From Albifimbria verrucaria (lineage: Eukaryota; Ascomycota; Sordariomycetes; Hypocreales; Stachybotryaceae), in the NCBI GenBank assembly GCA_020081605.1, contig JAHREC010000040.1, positions 62,001 through 126,000 on the forward strand: a DNA stretch of 64,000 nucleotides, written 5' to 3'. This document shows positions 33,630 to 44,499 of this stretch, piece after piece. The notes under the pieces were generated by a model. The model was not told the DNA's origin and made no database searches. It saw nothing but the letters and a program-made list of their open reading frames with translations. How positions within the stretch are numbered: the first letter of the stretch is position 1; every line of letters begins with the position of its first letter. The translations under genes and the position numbers were made by a program.

Positions 33630-33742
33630 AAACTGTAGTTCGTCGGTTACCCCAGAATTAAATCGTCGGTTGCCCCATGTCTTGCTAGCGCCCCTCTCAT
33701 TTACCACGAAAATGAATTCGTCGGTTGCCAACCGACACGGAG
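33630..33742. repeat. repeat array B: three CGTCGGTT(G/A)CC units, the last palindromic
   Basis: Copies are ttcgtcggttacccc (33639-33653), atcgtcggttgcccc (33662-33676) and ttcgtcggttgccaaccgac (33717-33736). The last is a palindrome (tcggttgccaaccga). AT-rich leaders (gattaaa, aattaaa, aaatgaa) precede each. The palindrome contains CGG-N7-CCG, the geometry bound by Zn2Cys6 dimers. The array lies about 280-390 bp upstream of the GNAT gene start (plus) and about 310 bp upstream of the OrsD fragment (minus). Confidence 0.7.
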
Positions 33743-34019
33743 CATTATTTACTAGGGGTTAGAGGCTTCATTGCCTTACCTTAATTATTATCTCTGTGGC
33801 GTAGCTTCTATTATAACCTTAACGACCCACTATTGCTCCACTTCAACGCTACGCATTCTGCGAGCCTTTAACATGACTCATACACCCAACTTCCGGTTTC
33901 GAGGTTGACCTCAAAGCAACCTTCGCAGTTTCGTCGTTTAAGAGTGCAATGCGTGCATCACGCTCAGAAATCTACGAAGTCACCTGACAACTCACTTCCA
34001 CAACCTGCTCACCTCCACA

Positions 34020-34579
34020 ATGGCTTCTCATGGGTAAGAGTTATCAGCCTGCAAACCTTCGTATGCTAACTCTTATCCAGAACACAACTGTATCCATCAT
34101 TTGAAGTAGAAGGATTGTCTCTTTCGAAGGCCAAAGTCGAAGATATTCCCAATATTCAAACTATTGTTAATGCAGCATACACAAAATATATTGACCGTAT
34201 CGGAAAACCACCGGCCCCAATGGCAGCCGATTACACCCAGTTACTTACTACTCACAATGTATTTGTATTGAAGTCTACGAAGTCTATCTCCAACAACAAT
34301 ATGCTGGGGTCTATTGTATTAGGTGAAGAACTCGGCGCTGACTCGATCAAGATCAACAACCTGGTGGTCGATATAGCAGTGCAGGGCCGCGGCTATGGCG
34401 GTCTATTGATGCGCTACGCAGAAGCTTTTGCAAAAGCGAGAGGTCGACCAGCGCTGACACTATTTACAAATATCAAGATGTACGAGAACCTAGCCCTTTA
34501 CTCAAAGATGGGTTTTGTGGAAACAGAGAGAAAGACCGAAGACGGGTATGAGCGGGCATACTTTCGCAAGGACTTGTGA
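34020..34579 (+). CDS. GNAT-family N-acetyltransferase
   Basis: Exon 1 is 34020-34033 (MASH plus part of Gly). A 47-bp intron follows (34034-34080, GTAAGA..CCAG, with an internal gctaact branch-like site). Exon 2 runs from 34081 to TGA 34577-34579. The protein is about 165 residues. It has the GNAT order: an N-terminal strand (LSLSKAKVEDIPNIQTIVNA), a central strand (NNLVVDIAVQGRGYGGLLMR) with the acetyl-CoA pyrophosphate loop Q-x-R-G-x-G, and a C-terminal strand-helix (FTNIKMYENLALYSKMGFVE). This resembles small fungal acyl-CoA acyltransferases that act on amino groups of small molecules or peptides. It is one of the few genes in the window with no visible break. Substrate unknown. Confidence 0.9.
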
Positions 34580-34620
34580 CGGGCTATTTCTCTAGGTCTA
34601 AATTATTTTTCGCCTACCAG

Positions 34621-35738
34621 TTAAGCCCCAAAGCAAATAAAAATGGTTTCTTCAGATACTGTAGAAGCTTGGCCCAGAGATAAGAGGATGCAAGGCACAT
34701 TGAACTTTCCCTCTATGAGTGTGCGACTGGCGTACGATGTGCTGGTGGATTTGCGAGAGGGTATCTGCACAGATACAGTACGGTCAAGGTCGTCCATACG
34801 GCGGAAAAGCTCCACTATAGGGCGGTCACGACCGCTCCACTTGAACTGCTGTTGGCCTTCGGTGAATATGGGCAAATCGGACGTACAGACTCCATATGCA
34901 TTGCTGCCTGGGTTCCGGTTAGAAAGAGAGCCTCAGCCGGGCCTCTCTTTTCGTCTGTGTTTGGAGGCACCGCTTTTGCAGCAGGCCAAGAATCAGTCTG
35001 TCGGTTTTCAGACCATGCGTATCAAATTCTGTGATTTCTTCTAGTTTCTTGTCGAGTTCGATAAGAACTTGCATTCGATAGATCTCATCGGCCACCGGAT
35101 CATGCATAGAAGCTTCCCCAATAACATCATACTTCATGTGCACTTCGGGAGGGCAATGCAATCCATCGAGTCTTAATCTTTTGGGGCTAGGTATGTACTG
35201 GCTGATGTCAGGTAGCGAGGCAGTGCGACGGCGTGGAGGAATAACATCAGGAGTGTTCAAGCCCATTGCCGGTGAAATGATGGGCTTGTTTCTGTGCGCG
35301 ACCAAGCTATCCCTTTGCTGCGCAAGGGCAAGGGCCGCTGTGCGCTCGGCGTAATCGCTGGAGGTGTGAATGGCAGAGCTCCTTGATATAATCGATTCCA
35401 GTGTATTACATCGTCCTCGTCGGGCCCTGTGGGCCGGGTTACCAGCTTGGCTGGCTTCTTTTTCTGTTTCTATACTCGCTGCATTCTGCGGACATAATAT
35501 GCTCGCAAGCAGCGGCGAGAAGCTGCACTCCGGCATACTCAATTTTGTCGCCGGGACTTTCGAGAAGTGGCGGTTGTGTGCCGGGAGGACTCCCATTTAA
35601 GACGGCAGGGCGCGCCATACTGTATGCAGAGTTGTGGTTTAATGTTTTCGCGAAATCTTCGGTATTGGAATCCCATGTGCTGAGTGGAGTAACAAGCGAG
35701 TCCTTATTGGTCGCTTGAGAGTCAAAGGTGTGCCCCAT
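34621..35738 (-). other. unrecognised fragmented gene
   Basis: Three minus-strand frames (35738-35439, 35596-34919, 34875-34621) may be one gene. The first has EYAGVQLLAAACEHI. The second (225 codons) contains RRRTASLPDISQYIPSPKR and a hydrophilic helical tail. The third has FKWSGRDRPIVELFRRMDDL. Ser/Pro/Arg-rich sequence with a basic PSPKRLRL suggests a nuclear protein, but I recognise no domain. The overlap between the first two frames fits a frameshift near 35480. Confidence 0.35.
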
Positions 35739-35812
35739 TTGATCAATCGCAGCCGGGCAGCATTTTCGCTACGTCAGAGCTAGTATTGTTCTACTAGCCA
35801 TCTTCAACTTGT

Positions 35813-36055
35813 ATGCAAATTCTTGGATCGCCACGCTGCCGATCCCGATTTGCCGGTCAACACTTTCAGTACACCGGAGGGCCCGGAGGAACAGGCAAAT
35901 CGCGAGTCGTTGATGCTTTGAAATGGCTGTTCTCGACGAGAGGTCAACCACATCTCCTCCAGATCACTGGTACATCAGGGAGCGCGGCCGCTCAGATCGG
36001 CGGCACGACCCTACAATCTGCTTGTGGGTTACACACCCACTGCTCCACTACGCAT
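35813..36055 (+). mobile_element. PIF1-type helicase fragment, probably from a Helitron
   Basis: The plus strand reads YTGGPGGTGKSRVVDALKW, a Walker A loop with the GGPGGTGKS form typical of PIF1 helicases in fungal Helitrons. Then come ITGTSGSAAAQIGGTTLQS, matching motif Ia. Similarity fades by about 36055. No Rep domain or Helitron ends (5' TC, 3' hairpin-CTRR) were identified, so this is an isolated scrap about 80 codons long. Confidence 0.65.
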
Positions 36056-37173
36056 AAGAAAGCTTCATGTCCTTATTCATCAACTCCTGAAAATACACCT
36101 AGTCTAGCTTCCTGGATAGTAAAGGCTGGCGCCGCGTGACGCAGTCCAATCAGATCAGACTAGTAGTTGCACGTCCACACTTCTCGACACTATGAGCCCC
36201 AACTTGTCGCCATGTCAAGCTTGCGGTAAAGCAGTGTATCAACGTTGGAAGAGTTCGACTGTTCAATATATTTTCTTTGGTATCCAGGATAGCAGACAAA
36301 CAAAGGAGATCACAGGCGCGGTGTCCGCAAGTCACTCCGAGGACTGGGATGAGATCAAAACAGTACCCGAGATCGAGCACTTTACGGCTCGGAAGTAAGA
36401 GCTCGACCAGATACAACAGAAGCTCCAAAGTGATGGGGCCCGTCGGCATTGTCACCTTGCATCGGCCTTCAGATCACAAATGGGCCTTGTCTTAAATCCA
36501 CCAGCCTAATCAGACGTGAATATAGACGCTATTCCGGCCTCCTTTTCCCAAGATTTCTGTACGGAAGAATGTTGTGTTTGCTAGAAAGCAGACTTCTCCA
36601 TCATAATCAATGAATGCTTTGAATTCCAGCCCATTTCTTCCTTGGTTGTAGTCGCGAATTACAGAAGCAGCCGAGGCTCGCTCCGGGAATTAATCCGTGG
36701 CGCCCCGACTCCGTTGTTTGTGTTTGAATCTGCTGATTTTGGGCCATGAGGGACCATCTTGCTACGCAGCCGCTAAAAACTTGGCACTGATATGAGGGGT
36801 TTGCGTCATTATGACGGCACGCTAGTGTCAACAGACTTCAGGGTTTTGTGGATACGCTTTTGATCCTCTTCACTCAGCTCATTTTAATAATTAATACCAA
36901 TAATCAGTTGTAACTTGGCCTCAGCTGCGCTGATAGTATCCAGCAACAACGTTGGCAACCCTCACGCAACAACTCCAACCTTGACGAGTCTAGAGCCTTT
37001 AGTTTCAACATCGGTGGTACCATATTCTGTTCTTGCAAGAACCCGCAGGAGCGTGAACGCAAGATTCAGCACCCCGCATCACAATAGGCATATAATTCAG
37101 GGCAGTCAAATACATTTGGGGAATTCGCCTCCTTGCAACTTTTGGGCCTTTGCTGTCCCTATCATCAGTCATC
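36056..37173. other. mostly without recognisable genes; copy of a 6.6-kb motif
   Basis: Short frames only. At 36688-36720 the string gccgaggctcgctccgggaa recurs, related to the one near 6671-6702. It may mark another end of the same element family. The remainder up to the next gene shows nothing I can name. Confidence 0.4.
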
Positions 37174-38339
37174 ATGCCTAAGCGATCTCTCAGCATTGGC
37201 AAGTTCGACATGGCAACCATGCCCACTGACGAAGTACAGCGCAAGGTATGTTTTCAAGTATTTCCAGCACCGCCCACCTGTCGACCGAGGGTCATTGACC
37301 ACCCTTGTCCTTTCGAGCATTTCCTGCCCAGTTCAATTTACCTTCACAACACATGATGCTAATGTATTCATTGCAAAATAGACGGAGCGCTCGCACGAGG
37401 AGAACCAGGAGCGTGCATACATTGCAGCCTCCAGACGCGCCGACCGTAGCATCGAAGCCCGTGTCCAGTCGGCCCGCATGGCCAGCGAGATTCACAAGAA
37501 GCGGACCGGAAAGGGTTTCCGCATAACAGAGGAGATCGTGATGAAGGAAGAGATGTACGAGGAAGAGGAAGACGAGTTTCCCGCTCCTTCAGGCTATTGG
37601 ACTCGCACATGCAAACCGCATCTCCAGAGATGAACTTTAAGGTCGAGGCGTACGTGTCCAACAGAGTCGCCATGTCAGCCTTGCTGGCGCGCACCAACGA
37701 CGACTGTAGAGAGAACGAAATCAACCGACTCTTTGCTCAGTCATTCCCCAACATCGGCAAGCAAGCACAGCAAATATCGCAGCGCATGTCGAACCCCGAA
37801 TATCCCTCACAGACGGCCCCCGAGAGCCCGCCCGGAGTTCCATGTCCCCACCTTTAGCCATGTCAACTATCAGCAGCCGCACCGACGATCGATATCAGCC
37901 GTGGACCCGTCGGACCACACCAGCCAGGACGGCGTCTCGCCCCCGGCACTGACACCCGGATCCAACTCTGCTAAGACGCCCAGGACGTGGTCAACGCCCA
38001 GCATCACTAGCGAGATGCCGGCGACTTATAGTCCCAACGACTCGCCATTCACGACCGAACTGCCAGTCGAGGTCAAGATGCTCATGGGAGGTATGGATAT
38101 GAATGCTGCCTTTACCCACACTATGTACGGCCAGGACTGGGTGGATCCGGGACAGTACTACGACGGATCCGAGATTCCTGGGGGTCAAGATGAAGGAACC
38201 CGAGCGTGAGCCATACCCAGATCTGTTTGACAACAACCCTTCAACTATGAAGCGGGATGCTGTTCCTCAGGTAGCTAACTTGGCCGATGATACCTGGGAA
38301 TCTTTCATTGACGATACCGCGTGGAGGAACGACAAGTGA
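37174..38339 (+). pseudogene. conserved-looking nuclear-type protein, frameshifted, family unknown
   Basis: Exon 1 (37174-37245) encodes MPKRSLSIGKFDMATM and onwards. An intron (GTATGT..AATAG) ends at 37381. Exon 2 begins TERSHEENQERAYIAASRRA and has a basic region DRSIEARVQSARMASEIHKK, then an acidic EEMYEEEEDEF. After a frame change near 37577 comes MSALLARTNDDCRENEINRL. Two one-base losses near 37835-37855 lead to FSHVNYQQPHRRSISAVDPS. An extra G in a G run near 38183 leads to VKMKEPEREPYPDLFDNN and the end at 38339. Read across these shifts the sequence is coherent and Ser/Pro/Gln-rich, like a transcriptional regulator. Four shifts in 750 bases, several at homopolymers, suggest young decay or sequencing error. 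I do not know the family. Confidence 0.55.
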
Positions 38340-38559
38340 AGCTGGACATGGTGCAAGCCGTGAACATGAAGACGCTCACGCGGAGCCATTGAAGGCATTC
38401 ACTCGCTCCGTGGGTCTTCACGCCATACGCAGAAGTTTCCCAGCGCTCAATTAGAGCTCTGTGCTTCTTTAGTTCCTGTCCTTTTTTTTTCCTTTTCCAA
38501 GCGTGATGTTTCTTTATCCAAGTCGGCGAAACGGAGCGCGACACAGTCTGCGCCAAGCG

Positions 38560-39056
38560 GAGGACTTCGTTCATAACGGCGTTATCGCGTACGATCTTAT
38601 CTAGACAATCTTTGAACCGGGAAACATCGTCTTCGGTCTGGGCACTGGCGGAGAACGTGCATATAAGCCCAGGATGGGCCAGACAGACCACCAGTGTCAT
38701 GAGTATGACCTCTACTGCACGTACATCGACTTTGACGGTAGCAGGTTCGGATACCAGGATCATCGCGTATCGTTGCCGGAATGCCAAGGAACTATGCCAA
38801 TCACGTCATTACGCGTATATCCTCTGAGATTTCACCCGCATGAATTCTTGGTCAGGAGAGACTTATGGCTCGCGGGAGGCTATGGGAGAATCTCAGAGGA
38901 TACCACTACTAACCCTAAGTCCTCGAGACTGTCGAACGGGTACCGAAGTATCATAAGAGTTGACTCTGCTGGGAATTGTTCTCCGAACCTGTCCAAGAGC
39001 ATATACTGTGCTATGACTCGATACCGACACGGCGGAATCACTGTGATTCGTATCTG
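38560..39056 (+). pseudogene. N-terminal-domain fragment of a fungal AAA-ATPase (DUF7025-like)
   Basis: The plus strand reads EDFVHNGVIAYDLI, TAG (38602-38604), TIFEPGNIVFGLGTGGERAY. Then YCTYIDFDGSRFGYQDHRVS, GTMPITSLRVYPLRFHP follow. This is the order of the domain preceding the AAA+ module in many fungal ATPases, where the stop position is normally Trp, so TGG to TAG is likely. The AAA+ motor is not found downstream. A 14-bp inverted repeat (tatcctctgagatt at 38817-38830 and its complement at 38889-38902) lies at the point where similarity fades. Confidence 0.55.
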
Positions 39057-39098
39057 ACCCATGCTGTTGGTCAGCATGAGTCCACATGTAACCTGGTG

Positions 39099-39819
39099 CT
39101 ATGGACACACAGTTGCGTCGGATAATGTGTTTATTTTTTCTCTTTGGACAGGGTTATCGAAGACAAGTCGCAAACTTTCCAGCAGCCATCCCGAATAAGC
39201 ACCAGAGTGATCGACATCAGCTTCTTGGAATTGCCTTATTAGGCTCTCAACTTCAAGGCGCGGACCACCCTGATCAAGGGTGTGTGCCAAAGCCCAACCA
39301 AAAGGTACGAGCATACTTGTGAGCCTGCGGAATTCTGCCATTTGCCCAACGGCTTTGAAGATCATCATGGCATCGCGCCTAGAAATGACATTACGCCGTA
39401 TGGCTAGGTATAGCTGATACAATAAGAGCTTCTCACCTGTACTTAGGGTTCGAAAGAACTGGGGCCGCTTTTAAGCACCCTGAGGTATTGGCCATCTGCG
39501 ATAGTTCGTGCGATGAGAAAACGTCTTGCAAATGAGGTTCTCTTGCGAAAATTCTCAAGAACTTTGAGCAAAACCTTGCCACCGAAATGCTTAAACACGC
39601 AAAAAGAGTTCGGCTCGCCTCGATTGTAGATAGCAAGGAGGAGATATCAGGAGTTGACAGAGAATGCAAACCTGTAATTCGGTAGGAAGTTCTTCCAGAG
39701 GACAGATGCCAATCACTTCTGCGTTTCCACATTCCATTTGCGTTCGCGCATGAATGAAAATGACTAAAGATCAAGATGTTAGATACAAGTTCAAAGGTCT
39801 TACTTTCCTGAGCCAGCAA
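39099..39819 (-). other. two adjacent unrecognised ORFs
   Basis: Frames at 39819-39433 (128 codons) and 39422-39099 (107 codons) follow each other on the minus strand and could be exons of one gene. The second has an EF-hand-like scrap (EADVDHSGAYSGW) too short to trust. No family is recognised. Confidence 0.25.
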
Positions 39820-40684
39820 TTGATTGACACACTGAGTGCCAGTACGAATCAGAAGCAGTAAATATACAACGGGTTATGAGAACACACAAGAGCGGGGAAG
39901 AAATGCGTGGGGTAAGGGTTGAGGGAAATGAAAATAGTCCCGATGTTTTGCCGTGAACCGGAATGTTCCAAACCATAGACCCATATGGAATGATCTTAAC
40001 CACCACAGGAGGAGGACCGTGGCTGACAACCTCTGGAGCCTAATAGATCGAAGCTTTGATCAATAAATTGGCGGCATGCAGCGACGATAGTTTTGTGGAA
40101 ATTGTCGTCGGCAGAAACTTCGGTAGCCTCGATCTCGACACTATCACACTCGTAGACACGTTATCCGGGGATATCTCGGGCAAGTTTTATATATTGGGCT
40201 AATATTCCTTACTCTGACATACGCTAAAGCTGAAAGGCGATGGCAAGATGCCTGACACTGCGCAGATGGACATGTTAGGGATGGCCCGCGTGCAATTGAA
40301 GGACAGCAGAGTGACAGCGGATGGGCTTAGTAAGGTGCATGAGGAGCGCACACTGGATGCTGAGGTGCCTGAGGCATAAAACTGTAAGGGTGAGTTTGAG
40401 GCAGCAATCATCCCAGGTGCAATGTTGCGCGACCAACATCCAACTACAATGTTGCGGAGTAAGATTTAGCTTACTCTTCAGCCCGCATTGCGCTTCATTT
40501 CTTGATATACTTCCCATGGAAAATGCAGCAATTCGTCCAGTCACACGCCTGAAGTTCCGATTGCCATAATTTGCGTGCACGACCATCGACCGCCCAGTAA
40601 AACAACTCTTACCCCGACACTGTACCCTGCAGACTCTACAAGACTTCTCCTTCTGACTTCAATTACATTCCCAAGGCTAAGCTT
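39820..40684. other. no supported gene
   Basis: Several 60-100-codon frames overlap on both strands without similarity or splice logic. A minus-strand frame 40586-40275 and a plus-strand frame 40321-40569 are mutual shadows. The last 100 bases form the upstream region of the bZIP gene. Confidence 0.35.
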
Positions 40685-41384
40685 ATGGGGCGTGATCGCA
40701 AACCCGAGGATACTCCTGACATTAGTTTCCGCAACTCCAGAACACGCAAACGACTTGACAGTTCCCATGACATCAACAGTGACTACAATAATGTTGATGA
40801 CGATGGTTTCCCGGGGCATTCTACACCGCAGGGCACTAGAACGTAACCGCGTCGCTGCCAAAAAGTGCCGTGTGCGGAAGCGCGAGGAAGCGTCTGCTCT
40901 TGCCTCACGCGAACAGGCCCTCGAGGACCAAAACCGATACTTATATACCCACTACAAATCCCTGTCCACCGAAATTTATCTGCTTAAGACTGAGCTTCTT
41001 CGCCATATGAACTGTAACTGTACCCTTATACAAGAGTACATCACCAACGAAGCGAGACGCTCTATGAATCAACTCAATACATCACCCTTAGCGATATATC
41101 CCTGTAGCGACGCAACTCCTAACAATTTGGATAATCGAACAAGACGAACGAGTTACTTGAATGCTGAAGCAATGGCCGTTGATAGCCATAGCCTCTTAGG
41201 CGATCCTATGGCCGAACCCAGCTCCAATAGGCGACCCGACGAGCTGCCCGACAACACCACCATCACACCAAACCTGACATATTCACCTAACTCCCCAAAT
41301 GTCGATATCTACAACGACAGATACGATAATATACTCAGTAATACACATGGTCAGCTTGATTACGATGTGGCTGGCATATATTAG
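40685..41384 (+). pseudogene. bZIP transcription factor with a frameshift before the basic region
   Basis: The best start is ATG 40685 (MGRDRKPEDTPDISFRNSRT), an acidic N-terminus running to about 40835. There the frame stops, and the next frame supplies the basic region RALERNRVAAKKCRVRKREE, followed by a leucine-zipper-like heptad segment (LEDQNRYLYTHYKSLSTEIY, LLKTELLRHMNCNCTLIQEY). The Asn-x7-Arg core (N-R-V-A-A-K-K-C-R) places it with ATF/CREB-type fungal bZIPs. A Ser/Asn/Pro-rich C-terminal region ends at TAG 41382-41384. One base change of frame near 40835 separates activation and DNA-binding parts. Confidence 0.75.
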
Positions 41385-41832
41385 TGGCCATTTACAGGAG
41401 CAAAATTCGGCTAGTTGTTGGATTCCATCACGCATCTCGGGTCGTCCTTTACTACTTTCCAGTAATATTCATTTCGCTTTGATTTGCTCCCGGGCTAACT
41501 TGCGTCCTTTTGTAAAACCCTGTTCAACCGTGGAGCTTGTATGTTCTATAGGAGGCTACCTCGGAATCTAAGGTCCGATGAAGTCACGTTAGGACGGAGA
41601 TATGCGGGGCTCGTTTCGCAACATTGGCGCGTGATGGTGGATTGCAATGGGCACACAAACCGTACACGTATGCCGTTTTCGGGTTTAGCAATAAGACTCT
41701 GGGGCGTCAGCCTCACTAACCTACAAGAATGCTCGAGTCAAGATTCCATAGCATGAAATAACATTCTCCAATAATTCTTGTATATAATATATTAACCTAT
41801 GCAGTCGGGCTAGATAATACCCAGTGATAACA

Positions 41833-42135
41833 TCAGAATAACCTCGGATTCGATGAGCCCACAGTCTTCGGGTTATCGGTTTCAAAAGAAGAGCAACTGC
41901 ATGTACTTTTGCGGGAATTATGCGTAGTACAAGACTGATGATTTGCCAGTACTTCTCGAAGCCTCTTACGTTCGACAAGTAGTGAATATATTGCTATGAG
42001 CAGTTCATGAGATTGGCGACTAGAAATATCGGAGTGATCGATACAGTTACCGTTCACTAAAGGGTTATCGATGGTTTCTTTGCTCTGTAGTCGATAACCC
42101 ATGTATTGTAGGGAATCTTTTTCAGATTCACTCAT
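41833..42135 (-). CDS. small hypothetical protein
   Basis: From ATG 42135 (MSESEKDSLQYMGYRLQSKE) the frame runs about 100 codons, with a helix-forming stretch ELLIAIYSLLVERKRLREVL and a C-terminal Ser/Cys-rich tail. No domain recognised. Long open frame and a good start in otherwise stop-rich DNA are the only support. Confidence 0.35.
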   Translation of the reverse strand: MSESEKDSLQYMGYRLQSKETIDNPLVNGNCIDHSDISSRQSHELLIAIYSLLVERKRLREVLANHQSCTTHNSRKSTCSCSSFETDNPKTVGSSNPRLF

Positions 42136-42801
42136 TTTAACCCTAAAAGGTCTGAATTGGAGATTAAAAGAAAATGTAAGAAATGTCATGTAAGGAAAGG
42201 AAAAGAGGAGAAGAAAGAGTTAGGATTAGGAGTAGGAAAGCAGATGGGGAAGTCAGCTCGATTTTAGAATACTTAACACATTAGCTTAAAAAATTGAAAC
42301 ATGCTCATACTATTCTAAGCATCCATTGTACCATAATGTCACGATGACGCTGTTGCAGTGTAATTATGCAGTCATCCCCACTTCCGTAATCCCTTAAGAT
42401 CTCCACATTCTCTTGAGATAATCGATTTACAAGGGAGCCACAGCACAGAGCATTCTTTCCATCAATCACACAGCATACCACAATACCCACAGGCTCGACC
42501 AGGAATAACCCAAATCTCGTCAACGAACTGGAAACAAGACAGGCACTTGATGCTAGGTGTCTGTATTATCTTGAAGTTTAGGTCAGAGCCCAACACATGT
42601 ACGAGACTAAGATTGTGATTTTCACATCCTCTTTCCTACAAAAATAATTGAAGAACGGCCATTGAACTAATCACAATCGCCGGAGCGCAAGCCCACCAAT
42701 AAGAAGTGCGAGAGGTTACCTACTGCGTCATTTCACTAACATCGAGCATTTTCAATTACGCATTCCCTGGAATAGCTTAAAGAAAATTATTCAAAGAGAC
42801 A
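42136..42801. other. no recognisable gene
   Basis: A purine-rich run (aaggaaaggaaaagaggaga near 42193) and AT-rich spacer. A 72-codon minus-strand frame (42523-42305) is unrecognised. Confidence 0.35.
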
Positions 42802-43435
42802 TTGAAATCCATACTAACCTCTCTCTTTCATCATTTATACCTGCCCGCAAAGCCTCGACCGACTGATACTGACCAGAACCACACACCTATAGACTCATCA
42901 CAGTTACGTTCGCTTAGAGCAATCGCGCCTCGGCCACAATCCATCTCACAGGTCCCTGTGGCGGTTCACAATTTGCCCAGAAGAACCTCTACGAAGGCAG
43001 CATGTGATCAGTGCCGCTCCCGTAAGATTAAGGTTAGCAATAGGACGGCTTTCCTCGCAAACGACCTAGATATCTGAAAAATGCGTAGTGTGATGCGCAA
43101 CGCCCGAGTTGTTCTGGATGCGTAAAGGCAGCAAGGGAGTGTAATTATGCTACTGCTCCGTCAGAGTCACATAGCCAGGCAGCCAAGCGAAGGTACTTGG
43201 AGCTACAAACTTCACACTCAACACACCAACAAATCTTCGAGATACTTCAAACTAGGACCCCAAAGAAGGCGAAGAGATATTGCGCCATATACAGAGTGGT
43301 GCGGATGCCAAGACCGTCCTCAAACGGGTTCGCAATGGAGATATGTTACTACAGCTTTCACTTGCGCCACACAACGGATGTTATTGCAGGCGTTGTTCTC
43401 TTATCCATGCGGCAACACATTCCATAGATGGGTAG
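42802..43435 (+). pseudogene. Zn2Cys6 protein, truncated and frameshifted
   Basis: Exon 1 ends at 43032 with ACDQCRSRKIK. A 56-bp phase-0 intron (43033-43088) follows. Exon 2 starts CDAQRPSCSGCVKAARECNY, completing C-x2-C-x6-C...C-x2-C...C. Then come a linker helix (AAKRRYLELQTSHSTHQQIF) and, after a one-base loss in accccaaag near 43258, EILRHIQSGADAKTVLKRVR, a segment often found after the linker in fungal regulators. It ends at TAG 43433-43435, with no middle homology region. The N-terminal frame has no ATG; the start may lie in an undetected upstream exon or have been lost. Confidence 0.75.
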
Positions 43436-44470
43436 GCGTCACCAAACCGTCATGCGACAGTGGATCCACGTTATTCAGTTACGTTGAGATCTTGGGACTT
43501 AAATTGCAGTATCTCCCCTATCCCACTTGCTTTTTTTTCTTCCTGTTCCTATATCCTTCCCTCTTTATGGATGATATTAGACCTAATGTAAGCCGCTTAG
43601 AATGGACATATTCCTTATCCGGGGATATAGACAATTGTATTTAAAGCACTTATAGACTATGGATTGTAATAACTCTGTTTTTACTAGCTTTAAGTACTTT
43701 ATTATAGAGACAATATTTTGCTTCTCTTTTTAACCATTGAGGCTTTAATAAGACCAGACTGTATCTTTTCAAGAATGGCATTTATAGCTGTAAGCAATCA
43801 TGCTTGTTAGTGCTTTTCCTAGCACTGATCCTAGCGCAGAAATAGTAAATAACTCATATTTCTCAGTATATCAACAGGCATTTACACTGCAACTCAACGA
43901 AAACCCTTTCTAATCGAGCAGTCGCGAAAATACCGGGTATACGATGCCCTACCTGCGCTTTAAAGGGCGAAGAGGTCTGGGTTATTCCAGGTCGTGCTTG
44001 TGGCTATTGTGGGACTGCATGCAGGATAGCTTAACCTGACGGAAGAGATCAACGCGTTTCGCTTAATAGAGTCGTACGTCGCCTCGGAAAACGAGACCTG
44101 CTCTATCCAATGAGATCATGGAGCGAAACCGGATGGATTTTTCAGAGTAGATTTGCTTGCTATGCTGAATGGTTGAGACGGCTTGGTAGGCAAAGACATA
44201 TTGAGGTGACTACAATACATGGGGTTTCCCAAATTCGAGGGTATAGCAGATGAACACGCCCCGATTATCCCAGTAGACTCGAAACTGACAACGTCCTAAA
44301 ATCAGGTGTGCCAATATTATGCCTCCCCATACTCAAGTTCAATTTGGGAAGAGCGAGTTCAGAAGTACATCTTACAGTCGCCTTATGACAATAATTTACC
44401 TTCACAAATTCTGACTTCGTGAGATCAATCATCTGTTAATGATGACTCCGAAATGTTGTCGACCAATGTG
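43436..44470. other. AT-rich stretch without genes
   Basis: Includes a pyrimidine run near 43528-43548 and many stops on both strands, as expected of RIP-affected or degenerate DNA. I see nothing codable. Confidence 0.45.
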
Positions 44471-44499
44471 TCAGGGCTTGCTCAGCCGTCCATACACCC

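Noticed and set aside
36888..37181. A plus-strand ORF (36915-37181) as a gene
   Set aside because: No similarity, and it lies in the likely promoter of the gene starting at 37174.
39300..39345. EF-hand in the 39.1-39.4 kb ORF
   Set aside because: A single DVDHSG-like string without the flanking helices or the loop's Glu is within chance.
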